A stretch of DNA of 12,255 bases, taken from assembly GCA_937139435.1 (NCBI GenBank), contig CAKZPX010000089.1, positions 1 to 12,255 of the forward strand, read 5' to 3'. The DNA comes from an uncultured bacterium (lineage in GTDB: Bacteria > Hydrothermota > Tepidihabitantia > Tepidihabitantales > Tepidihabitantaceae). The position numbers were made by a program, and so were the translations under genes. Positions 1-6,307 of this stretch are shown here, piece after piece (positions within the stretch are counted from its first letter, which is position 1; the number at the start of each line of letters is the position of its first letter). Under the pieces are notes generated by a model. The model had not been told where the DNA came from, did not search any database, and was given only the letters and a program-made list of their open reading frames with translations.

Positions 1-399
1 CTCCTTGACCGCATTGATATTCATATTGAGGTCCCAGCATTGAAATATGCCGAGATAGTCACCAGACGTCCGATCGAAGACTCTGCTGCCATCCGGACCC
101 GGGTCAACCGGGCAAGAAAGATTCAACTGGAACGTTTCTGCGCACTCAATCTTCGGCGCAAAATCTACGCTAATGCCCAGATGAGTCCGTCATTGATCAA
201 ACGCTTCTGCACTATCACAGCTCAGGGCGAAGAAATCCTCCGCTCCGCAATTGAACGACTGGGACTCTCAACCCGCGCCTATCATCGGGTCTTGAAAGTC
301 GCTCGGACCATTGCTGACCTGGAAGGTGCGGAGACAATTCAACCCAGTCATCTCACGGAAGCGGTTCAGTATCGGAGTTTTGACCGGGCAATATTTTAA
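1..399 (+). CDS. ComM/YifB-family Mg-chelatase-like AAA+ ATPase (3' end only)
   Basis: The reading frame is open from the first base, so the gene begins upstream and only the last 132 residues are here. The fragment starts LLDRIDIHIEVPAL, the conserved arginine-finger region of the Mg-chelatase-like AAA+ family. It continues into the helical C-terminal domain: a 'RVNRARKIQLERF' stretch, then 'LSTRAYHRVLKVARTIADLEG', then the terminal 'HLTEAVQYRSFDR'. These match the C-terminal domain of ComM/YifB proteins. In naturally transformable bacteria ComM is a hexameric helicase that promotes branch migration during uptake of DNA; in other lineages the role is less clear. The Walker motifs lie outside the window and cannot be checked. 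A TTG at position 40 could be mistaken for a start, but it lies inside the conserved domain. The stop is 32 nt before the next gene on the same strand. Confidence 0.9.
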   Translation, partial: LLDRIDIHIEVPALKYAEIVTRRPIEDSAAIRTRVNRARKIQLERFCALNLRRKIYANAQMSPSLIKRFCTITAQGEEILRSAIERLGLSTRAYHRVLKVARTIADLEGAETIQPSHLTEAVQYRSFDRAIF

Positions 400-431
400 T
401 AAATGTCTTATCTGAGCAGAAAGGAGACAAA

Positions 432-1784
432 ATGTCACAGGATAATGCCCAACAGTTAACTGAAAAGATTCGCAATAAAGAAGCAAAGGTAGCGGTCATT
501 GGGATCGGATATGTTGGTCTGCCTCTCGCAATTGAGATTGCCCGTACCGGCTATGATACCATCGGCATTGATGTTGACCGCAAAAAAGTCGCGATGGCAA
601 ATCAGGGGAAAAGTTTTATCAGCGATGTCCAATCCGAAGAGATAAAGGAGGTACGCGAGACGGGTAAATTCCGCGCCATAACCTCCTATGCCTTTTGCCG
701 CGAGGCGGATATCATCAACATCTGTGTTCCAACACCATTTACTACGAGCAAAGACCCGGATGTTTCCTATATCATTAGCAGCGGCGAGCAAATCGCCCGT
801 TACCTCCACCCCGGTCAGTTAATCATCTTACGCAGCACTACCTATCCCGAAACAACCGAAAAAGTTCTTCTTCCAATATTAACCAGAACTGGACTACGCG
901 TCGGCAGAGATTTCTACCTCTCCTTTGCTCCGGAGCGGATCGACCCCGGAAACAAGGTCTGGACCATCCGCACGACACCGGTCGTGATCGGCGGTGTAAC
1001 AAAAAAATGTACCGCACTCTCTTCTCTGTTCTATTCCCAGTTTGTTGACCGAGTTGTTACCGTATCATCGCCCCGGGTTGCCGAAATGTCCAAACTGCTT
1101 GAAAATATCTTCCGTAGTGTCAACATCGCCCTGGTTAACGAACTTGCCCGCATGTGCGACCGCATGGGTGGCATTGACATCTGGGAAGTAATTAACGCCG
1201 CGGCCAGTAAACCATTTGGCTTCATGCCCTTCTATCCTGGTCCGGGGATTGGCGGTCACTGTATCTTAATCGACCCTTACTATCTTGCCTGGAAGGCACG
1301 GGAGTACGACTTTCACTCCAACTTTATTGAACTCGCTGCTGAAACCAACGAGGCGATGCCGTTCTTTGTTGTTGACCAGCTCTTTGAAATTCTGGGCATC
1401 AACGGTATCCCGGCAAAGAATGCCAATCTACTAATACTCGGCGCTGCCTTCAAGCGCAATGTCAACGATACCCGCCATTCACCGGCAATCAAGGTAATGG
1501 AACTCCTGTTGAACCGGGTAAAGACACTCAATTATGTTGACCCCTATGTTCCGGAGATAGAAGTCGCAGGCAGAAAATTTCGGGCAAAACCCCTCAACCG
1601 TTCGCTCCTCCGTCGGGCAGATTGCGTCCTCATCCTTACCGACCATTCTGCCTTTGACTATGACCTGATTCTGCGCGAAAGCAAACTTATTCTTGACACA
1701 CGGAATGCTATTAACCGCCGCGATGTGAAAAAAGTTTATACGCTGGGTTATCGTCGGAACTCTGTTATCACCAGCACGGACTGA
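432..1784 (+). CDS. UDP-N-acetyl-hexosamine 6-dehydrogenase (WecC/WbpA/TviB type)
   Basis: This 450-residue cytosolic enzyme should oxidise the C6 hydroxyl of a UDP-N-acetyl-hexosamine (GlcNAc or ManNAc) to the uronate with two NAD+, feeding capsule, O-antigen or glycan synthesis. The N-terminal Rossmann fold has GIGYVGLP (residues 24-31). 'FAPERIDPG' (166-173) matches the family's PER motif, and the central helical domain supplies K221 and N225. 'PGPGIGGHC' places the catalytic cysteine at C277. The C-terminal UDP-binding domain has 'LGAAFKRNVNDTRHSP' (K341, D346, R348). Length and motifs are complete, so it should be active. GlcNAc versus ManNAc cannot be decided; the active-site pattern and length fit the N-acetyl-sugar clade better than UDP-glucose dehydrogenase. 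AAGGAG at 421-426, 5 nt before the ATG, supports the start. It may be co-transcribed with the upstream ComM-like gene. Its stop lies 5 nt from the convergent hycI stop, with no hairpin terminator visible. Confidence 0.93.
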   Translation: MSQDNAQQLTEKIRNKEAKVAVIGIGYVGLPLAIEIARTGYDTIGIDVDRKKVAMANQGKSFISDVQSEEIKEVRETGKFRAITSYAFCREADIINICVPTPFTTSKDPDVSYIISSGEQIARYLHPGQLIILRSTTYPETTEKVLLPILTRTGLRVGRDFYLSFAPERIDPGNKVWTIRTTPVVIGGVTKKCTALSSLFYSQFVDRVVTVSSPRVAEMSKLLENIFRSVNIALVNELARMCDRMGGIDIWEVINAAASKPFGFMPFYPGPGIGGHCILIDPYYLAWKAREYDFHSNFIELAAETNEAMPFFVVDQLFEILGINGIPAKNANLLILGAAFKRNVNDTRHSPAIKVMELLLNRVKTLNYVDPYVPEIEVAGRKFRAKPLNRSLLRRADCVLILTDHSAFDYDLILRESKLILDTRNAINRRDVKKVYTLGYRRNSVITSTD

Positions 1785-1789
1785 GATAA

Positions 1790-2257
1790 TTAACCTTTAA
1801 CAGCGAGCCACCCTCGCAGGAAACCAAGCGCTCTTGGCACCGCAGCACTCACCGGGGACGAAAGTGTCTCCCCCAGACCTGTCCTTGCCGGCTGAATCCC
1901 GAATAACCAGACCGGACTTAATGTCTCCTGAGTAATTACCGTCGCCAGTGTATTTAGGGGCAACGTATGCGTGGAAAAACCTTTTAACTGCAAATGCGCC
2001 AGTTCTTCTGGATTAAAAAACCGAAACTCTCCCGGCACAGCACCAAAATTGCAGGCATCAATCAAAACCACCTGTCTTGGTAATTCTCTAATTATCGGCT
2101 CAAGATAATTCTCCGGTACTGACCCAGCGTCAATAACAAGCACCCGGTGTCTATCAATCCCCTCGTCTATCATCAACTTCTCTGCAATCATCGTCCCGAC
2201 ACCATCGTCCCCCCGCGCTGGATTACCAATACCAACCACAACCGTCCGACCCGCCAT
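1790..2257 (-). CDS. hycI: HycI-type [NiFe]-hydrogenase maturation protease (peptidase M52)
   Basis: This protein of 155 residues matches E. coli HycI (156 aa) along its length. HycI removes the C-terminal extension of a group 4 (Ech/Hyc-like) hydrogenase large subunit after nickel insertion. 'GNPARGDDGVG' gives D18, 'LIDACNFGAVPGE' gives D67 and 'STHTLPLN' gives H97; these align with the nickel-sensing residues D16, D62 and H90 of E. coli HycI. 'IDAGSVPEN' (42-50) and 'GIQP' (120-123) are further HycI-type signatures. I chose the ATG at 2257 over a GTG at 2272. It has GAAGG 4 nt upstream and gives the family's usual N-terminus; the GTG would add five residues (MSEGL) and has no Shine-Dalgarno. 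The gene overlaps or abuts the TPR gene, so translational coupling is likely. No hydrogenase structural gene is in the window. Confidence 0.92.
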   Translation of the reverse strand: MAGRTVVVGIGNPARGDDGVGTMIAEKLMIDEGIDRHRVLVIDAGSVPENYLEPIIRELPRQVVLIDACNFGAVPGEFRFFNPEELAHLQLKGFSTHTLPLNTLATVITQETLSPVWLFGIQPARTGLGETLSSPVSAAVPRALGFLRGWLAVKG

Positions 2258-2261
2258 CAGA

Positions 2262-2266
2262 CCTTC
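2262..2266 (-). promoter_or_regulatory. Shine-Dalgarno for hycI overlapping the upstream stop codon
   Basis: GAAGG on the minus strand sits 4 nt before the ATG at 2257. It overlaps the TGA stop (2265-2267) of the TPR gene. It is the reason for choosing the ATG over the GTG at 2272, and it suggests that ribosomes terminating on the TPR gene re-initiate on hycI. Confidence 0.55.
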
Positions 2267-3263
2267 ACTCACGACCCCGGGTCTGGCGTTTCAGTAATGC
2301 CTTCGCCTCCCGGACATAATTTTTCAACCAAGGCACTGAATCCTGATAACTTGCCCAGCTCGTAATCCGCAGACAGTAAACTGCTAAACTGTCCGCATCT
2401 CCCAGTCTCTCCCAGGCATAAGCCATCTTCAGCCAGTTCTCCGCCTGCCCATAACGATTATTCGGAAATGTCTGGCGAATGTTCTGATCCAGCGCCCTGC
2501 CTAACTCTACTACATCTTCATATCTGCCCATATCCAGATAGATATCACGCAACAGCCGGCATGCCGCTCGATTACCCGGATAGCGTTTCAATAACCGCTT
2601 ACAGCACTCCTCACCTTCTATAAACCGCCGGTCTTCTTTCATCATAAATCCGAGCAAAAACTCTGCCATCGGCTGTAAAAGCACACCCTTAGCCCGCGCC
2701 GCTTCAACCAGCTGATAAGCCCTTGTCCGGGAACCAATTAAACCCAGTCCGAAACAGTATCGGTCGGCGGTTGCCTTGAAATACTCAATCACCCCCAGCC
2801 CGAACCGGGCATCGTCAAGTCCGGGGTCAAGTGCCAGCGCCCGATTCAACAGTCCGGGAACTTTAAGCATCGTCATAAATGCGTTAAACTTCCGGTTCTG
2901 CCAACTCAGACAGTTTGCCCGATTGAGTTCTGTCAACCCCCAGTAAAGGTACGCCCGGGCATCATCAGGGTCCTTCTTTAACCGGCGCCGGCACAACTCC
3001 ACCACCCGGTCGCTGGTCTGATAAAAGGAATCCAGTAAACCCGCATTCCCGGAGTCGTATATAAGCATCTGCAAAAGACATGCCTGCCAGAACATTCCCG
3101 CCGGGTCACCGTTATCCCGGACAATTAAATCTTGAACCTTTGCGGTGGCGCGCCCGTAATCCTGAAGATAGCACAACTCCCTTGCCTGCAAAAACTCATC
3201 CACTCCTGCAATGCAACATTCCCCGTCCCCGCTAACAAGAAGGACTAAAATCAACCCTACCAC
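2265..3263 (-). CDS. Exported tetratricopeptide-repeat (TPR-like) protein of unknown function
   Basis: This is a 332-residue protein with no recognisable catalytic domain. Residues 2-11 (VGLILVLLVS) are hydrophobic and look like a short signal peptide or anchor, although no basic residue precedes them. A lipobox cannot be made convincingly from the following 'GDGECC'. The rest is helical with TPR-like repeats: for example 'DARAYLYWGLTELNRA' (101-116), 'NRALALDPGLDDARFGLGVIEYF' region (140-162), 'AEFLLGFMMKEDRRFIEGEECCKRLLKRYPGN' region (200-231) and 'LRDIYLDMGRYEDVVELG' (238-255). It probably acts outside the cytoplasm as a scaffold. The start is a GTG at 3263; an in-frame TAG at 3276-3278 leaves no earlier start, and the RBS is weak. 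It follows ridA by 22 nt and runs into hycI, so it belongs to the four-gene minus-strand operon. Whether it relates to hydrogenase or nitrogen metabolism is unknown. Confidence 0.8.
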   Translation of the reverse strand: MVGLILVLLVSGDGECCIAGVDEFLQARELCYLQDYGRATAKVQDLIVRDNGDPAGMFWQACLLQMLIYDSGNAGLLDSFYQTSDRVVELCRRRLKKDPDDARAYLYWGLTELNRANCLSWQNRKFNAFMTMLKVPGLLNRALALDPGLDDARFGLGVIEYFKATADRYCFGLGLIGSRTRAYQLVEAARAKGVLLQPMAEFLLGFMMKEDRRFIEGEECCKRLLKRYPGNRAACRLLRDIYLDMGRYEDVVELGRALDQNIRQTFPNNRYGQAENWLKMAYAWERLGDADSLAVYCLRITSWASYQDSVPWLKNYVREAKALLKRQTRGRE

Positions 3264-3285
3264 GATTTCTCTACACTACTCGGCT

Positions 3286-3663
3286 TCACTCTCGTTCGGC
3301 AATCACCTCAATCTCAACCAGCGCGCCCTTGGGCAAACCGCTTACCGCTACTGTGGACCGGGCGGGCAAATTCCGGGGAAAATATCGGGCATAAATCGCA
3401 TTCACCCGCGGAAAATCTGCCATGTTGGTAATAAAAACCGTTGCCTTCACCACCCGCTCCAGCCCGCTACCTGCAGCTTCCAATACCGCAATCAAATTCT
3501 TAAACACCTGCTCGGTCTGTCCCTCCAGATCGCCAGCTATTTCTCCGGAAACAGGGTCAATTCCAATCTGTCCCGAGGTAAATACTAAATTTCCTGAAAT
3601 CACCGCCTGACTGTAAGGACCAACCGGCTGTGGTGCTTTTTCACTTCTGACTATCTCCCTCAT
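3286..3663 (-). CDS. ridA: RidA family reactive enamine/imine deaminase
   Basis: This 125-residue protein should hydrolyse reactive enamine/imine intermediates such as 2-aminoacrylate, protecting PLP enzymes; family members act as cytosolic trimers. It has the family N-terminus 'PQPVGPYSQA' with Y17 and the 'GQIGIDPVSGEI' strand. The C-terminal signature runs from 'LPARSTVAVSGLPK' to 'VEIEVIA', with R102 and E117 aligning with R105 and E120 of E. coli RidA. R102 is the substrate carboxylate-binding residue that distinguishes true RidA from several Rid paralogues. The start is the ATG at 3663, preceded by AAAGGAGG with 4 nt spacing. A longer frame from 3735 would overlap glutamine synthetase and add a non-family N-terminus. 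The gene begins 13 nt after the glutamine synthetase stop, so the two are very probably co-transcribed, which fits an amino-nitrogen housekeeping pairing. Confidence 0.95.
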   Translation of the reverse strand: MREIVRSEKAPQPVGPYSQAVISGNLVFTSGQIGIDPVSGEIAGDLEGQTEQVFKNLIAVLEAAGSGLERVVKATVFITNMADFPRVNAIYARYFPRNLPARSTVAVSGLPKGALVEIEVIAERE

Positions 3664-3676
3664 CGCTCCTCCTTTC

Positions 3677-5047
3677 TTAACAGCCATAATAAAGATTAAA
3701 CTCCCATGGATGCGGACGCCGGTTAATCGCCTCAACCTCCAGCAACTTTAGCCCGATCCACTTCGCAATCGTCTCCTCGGTAAAAACCCCTGGTGCCACC
3801 AAATACTTATTGTCCCGGCGTAATTCTTCCAGCGCCTCAGCAAGTGACATCGGCACCGGTTTGCTGCGTGAACGAATCTCTGTGGTACCGCCCCGCCCGC
3901 TCAGAGGTAAACCGGGGTCAACCTGACGTTTTATACCATCCAGCCCGGCAAGCAAAATTGCTGCCAGTCCAAGATAGGGATTTGCGGTAGCATCCGGTAA
4001 CCTGAATTCAATCGCCATTTTGTTCACATCCTGGATATAACCGGGGACCCGGATTGCTGCTGTCCGGTTGGCAATTGAGAAAAACGCCTCAGTTGGCGCC
4101 TCATAACCGGGAACCAGCCGACAATAGGAGTTCGTACTGGCATTGGTAAGAGCACACAGTGATGGAATATGTTCAATTATCCCCCCGATATAATTTAACG
4201 CCAGTTTGGACAGTCGAGCAACACCCTTAGCATCACCAAACAGTGAGACACCGTCCTTAACAAGATACTGATGCAGGTGCATCCCGGAACCTGGCTCATT
4301 GTAGATCGGCTTGGGCATAAAAGTAGCACTCTTACCCTGCCGGAACGCCAAGTTTCGCACCAGGTATTTGGTTAAAATCACACTATCGCCCGCCTTCATT
4401 GCCGGCAGAAATACCGGCTCTATCTCCACCTGAGCAAACCTTCCCCCCTCATGGTGATGATACTTAACATCAATTCCACAGCCCGCCAGCAACCGCACCA
4501 GTTCGGAACGAGAGTCACTACTTCGGTCAAAAGGTGGCGCCACATGATACGCACTCCCCTTAAAAAGCGCCACGCCACTCTGGTCATCATGGCGCAACTC
4601 ATCGGTCTCCACCCGATAAACCGCACCGGACTCATCGGTCCAGAACTCTGCCGAATTAAAGAGGTAAAACTCAAACTCGGTCAAACACATCACCTCATCG
4701 CAACCGGTTGCCTCCTTCACCGCTGCCACCGCCTTTTCCAGAATATAGCGCGGGTCATGTTCATAACGCCTGCCCGTACGCGGGTCATATATCTCAGCAA
4801 AGCAGGAAACCGTCGGCTCGCTGGCAAATGGTTCAACAAACGCCGAATCCAGATCCGGTTTCAAAATCATATCACTGCCTTCAACCTTCCCGAATCCCGC
4901 AACCGAGGAACTATCAAATCCAACTCCGTGCTTTACCGCATCAGCCAGCCGCTCAATTGGTAATGTGACGTGACGCAACCTGCCCCACAGATCGCAGTAT
5001 TTAATATCTAAAAACTTTACTATCTTCTCGTTAATTAAACTTTTCAC
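3677..5047 (-). CDS. glnA: Type I glutamine synthetase, divergent, without an adenylylation loop
   Basis: At 456 residues this is GSI-sized. The enzyme condenses glutamate and ammonia to glutamine with ATP in a cytosolic dodecamer. Catalytic residues are present: D45 in 'GVGFDSSSVAGF', E124 and E126 in 'EFEFYLF', H257 and H259 in 'GSGMHLHQ', R310 and E316 in 'YCRLVPGYEAP', R328 in 'NRTAAIR', and E347 and R349 in 'IEFRLPDATANPYL'. The C-terminus 'HPWEFNLYYGC' matches the GSI ending. Deviations: the usual FDGSS is FDSSS, the loop before GSGMH is YNEP instead of GDN-like, and the region of the adenylylated tyrosine (about 383-400) is Arg/Ser-rich with no NLY/NIY motif. Control by GlnE is therefore unlikely. 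A gamma-glutamyl-amine ligase relative cannot be wholly excluded. The start is a GTG at 5047 without a Shine-Dalgarno. It is the first gene of the minus-strand operon and divergent from the transporter. Confidence 0.88.
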   Translation of the reverse strand: MKSLINEKIVKFLDIKYCDLWGRLRHVTLPIERLADAVKHGVGFDSSSVAGFGKVEGSDMILKPDLDSAFVEPFASEPTVSCFAEIYDPRTGRRYEHDPRYILEKAVAAVKEATGCDEVMCLTEFEFYLFNSAEFWTDESGAVYRVETDELRHDDQSGVALFKGSAYHVAPPFDRSSDSRSELVRLLAGCGIDVKYHHHEGGRFAQVEIEPVFLPAMKAGDSVILTKYLVRNLAFRQGKSATFMPKPIYNEPGSGMHLHQYLVKDGVSLFGDAKGVARLSKLALNYIGGIIEHIPSLCALTNASTNSYCRLVPGYEAPTEAFFSIANRTAAIRVPGYIQDVNKMAIEFRLPDATANPYLGLAAILLAGLDGIKRQVDPGLPLSGRGGTTEIRSRSKPVPMSLAEALEELRRDNKYLVAPGVFTEETIAKWIGLKLLEVEAINRRPHPWEFNLYYGC

Positions 5048-5052
5048 AATTA

Positions 5053-5081
5053 AAGATTGCCAAAAAAGGAAAAATTGTCAA
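5053..5081 (-). promoter_or_regulatory. Candidate glnA promoter giving a leaderless transcript
   Basis: On the minus strand a perfect TTGACA (5081-5076) is followed after 17 nt by AATCTT (5058-5053), a weak -10 that keeps the A at position 2 and the T at position 6. Only 5 nt separate the hexamer from the GTG start at 5047, so transcription would begin at about the start codon. No Shine-Dalgarno lies upstream. The -35 hexamer is embedded in the palindrome at 5075-5087. Confidence 0.4.
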
Positions 5082-5087
5082 TGACAA
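5075..5087. promoter_or_regulatory. Perfect inverted repeat, candidate operator
   Basis: TTGTCA-A-TGACAA is a perfect 6-1-6 inverted repeat in the 89-nt region between the divergent glutamine synthetase and transporter genes. It covers the candidate -35 of the glutamine synthetase promoter and lies 16 nt upstream of the candidate transporter -35. A dimeric regulator bound here could block the first and influence the second. It does not match the GlnR/TnrA consensus that I know. A 13-bp perfect palindrome can arise by chance, so this rests on its placement. Confidence 0.4.
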
Positions 5088-5103
5088 CCTACTTTTCTGC
5101 ATC

Positions 5104-5131
5104 TTGACACGCCAGCAACACTCAATAAAAT
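5104..5131 (+). promoter_or_regulatory. Strong sigma70-type promoter of the EamA gene, leaderless geometry
   Basis: TTGACA (5104-5109, a perfect -35) is followed after 16 nt by TAAAAT (5126-5131, 5 of 6 matches to TATAAT). The ATG begins at 5137, 5 nt after the -10, so the transcript should begin at or next to the A of the ATG. The lack of any Shine-Dalgarno before this ATG agrees with a leaderless message. The TTG inside this -35 hexamer is also the longest possible in-frame start, but it would then lie upstream of the transcription start. Confidence 0.6.
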
Positions 5132-5136
5132 CGGCT

Positions 5137-6033
5137 ATGCCGATAGATGCTTCCTACCTCGGGCAGACTCTTGCCCTCGTTGCTGCTCTCCTCTGGGCAT
5201 TTGCGGTCATTCTCTTCAAAAAAAGTGGCGAGAAAGTTCATCCCCTCGCCCTCAACCTCTTTAAAAACACTATCGCCGCTGTGCTCCTCATCCCGACGAT
5301 GTTAATATTTAAGGAAACCATCATCCGCCCGGCACCACCTAACCATTACTTTCGTTTCATCATCAGCGGTCTATTGGGAATGGCAATTGGTGACACTCTG
5401 TTTTTCATCAGTCTTAACCGCATCGGCGCCAGTCTCTCAGCAATTGTCAGTTACATGTACAGTCCTCTGGTCATCATTCTTTCTCTTATTTTTCTGAAAG
5501 AGACTCTTACTCCTTTTCAGATAACCGGCATCATCCTCATAATTGCCGGACTCATTGCCACCACACAGATAAAACTGCCACCTCATCTCACTCGCAAATC
5601 ACTTATCATTGGTATCTTCCTTGGAATCTTGTCTAATCTCGCCACCGCCATCGGTATTATCATAATCAAACCTATTCTCGCCATTACCCCCCTTCTCTGG
5701 GCAACTCAGATTCGACTCACTGCCGGCATTATCGGACTGGCAAGTGTCATTATTATCCTTCCAGCACAACAGGCAATCATCACCTCCTTATTCTCCTTGA
5801 AAAGCCTGAGCTATGCCATCGGTGCCACAATACTGGGCACCTACCTGGCACTGGTCATCTGGCTCGGGGGAATGAAATTCACCCAGGTTTCAATCGCAAC
5901 GCCATTAAGTCAGACAAGTGGCATCTTCATTTTCCTACTTGCCGCCCTTTTTCTCAAAGAACCGTTAACATTAAGAAAAATTATTGCCGTTATCATCACA
6001 TTCACCGGCGCCTTATTGATCTTCCTCGGATAA
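5137..6033 (+). CDS. EamA/DMT-family transporter
   Basis: This 298-residue integral membrane protein has about ten hydrophobic helices arranged as two EamA repeats. Repeat 1 begins 'LGQTLALVAALLWAFAVILFKK' region (residues 8-29) and ends with 'SPLVIILSLIFLKETLTPFQ', the hallmark of the EamA repeat end. Repeat 2 begins at about residue 155 ('LIIGIFLGILSNLATAIGIII' region) and ends 'IFLLAALFLKEPLTLRKI'. Family members export or exchange metabolites such as amino acids or nucleotide derivatives; the substrate here cannot be told. I chose the ATG at 5137 because a near-consensus promoter ends 5 nt before it and because no Shine-Dalgarno supports the in-frame TTG at 5104, which lies within the -35 hexamer. 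It is divergent from glutamine synthetase with a shared 89-nt control region, so export of an amino acid or amine is a reasonable guess only. It appears to be a single-gene unit. Confidence 0.9.
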   Translation: MPIDASYLGQTLALVAALLWAFAVILFKKSGEKVHPLALNLFKNTIAAVLLIPTMLIFKETIIRPAPPNHYFRFIISGLLGMAIGDTLFFISLNRIGASLSAIVSYMYSPLVIILSLIFLKETLTPFQITGIILIIAGLIATTQIKLPPHLTRKSLIIGIFLGILSNLATAIGIIIIKPILAITPLLWATQIRLTAGIIGLASVIIILPAQQAIITSLFSLKSLSYAIGATILGTYLALVIWLGGMKFTQVSIATPLSQTSGIFIFLLAALFLKEPLTLRKIIAVIITFTGALLIFLG

Positions 6034-6307
6034 AAAAGTATTTTATTGGTTTGTCTCCTCAGTAAATTCTGATGGAAGCAAAATTATATTTAACATCAAC
6101 TGTCATCTTTCTTAGAAACTCTTAAAATCCCTAACAGGACACTAAATTTTATGTTCTCGACTTGAAAGGTTAAAATTTTTAAAGTATTCCTTATCTGACA
6201 GATTTCAAAACAGCTTTTACTCTCTGCATCCTGACCCCCTTCTATCTAACTTCCTGACTTTATTTCCTTCTTGATTTCCTATCAGTTTACTGTTAATTTT
6301 ATTTGTC
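6034..6307. other. A/T-rich non-coding region
   Basis: This 274-nt stretch is markedly more A/T-rich than its neighbours. I see no supported ORF, tRNA-like or strong hairpin structure in it. There is no clear terminator for the transporter gene. Its last 37 nt hold the candidate promoter of the HEAT-repeat gene. The rest could hold a small RNA, but nothing visible argues for one. Confidence 0.5.
6271..6299 (+). promoter_or_regulatory. Candidate promoter of the HEAT-repeat gene
   Basis: TTGATT (6271-6276) is followed after 17 nt by TAATTT (6294-6299). The ATG at 6308 is 8 nt past the -10, so the leader would be only about 0-3 nt. No Shine-Dalgarno precedes the ATG. The hexamers are weaker than at the transporter and the region is A/T-rich, which makes chance matches easier. 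Confidence 0.35.

Noticed and set aside
40..399. TTG at position 40 as the start of a separate small gene
   Set aside because: The same frame is open to position 1 and encodes the conserved AAA+ sequence LLDRIDIHIEVP upstream, so this is the 3' end of a longer gene.
3194..3233. Lipoprotein signal for the TPR protein
   Set aside because: The sequence before the first cysteine (SGDGEC) does not fit the lipobox pattern, so a plain short signal or anchor is more likely.
3286..3735. Extended RidA start at 3735
   Set aside because: It would overlap glutamine synthetase by about 59 nt and add 24 non-family residues; the ATG at 3663 has a strong Shine-Dalgarno and the canonical N-terminus.
4451..4963. 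Plus-strand 170-codon open frame antisense to glutamine synthetase
   Set aside because: The minus-strand frame encodes conserved glutamine synthetase throughout. The antisense translation is Arg/Pro/His-rich with no domain and no RBS, as expected for a shadow frame.
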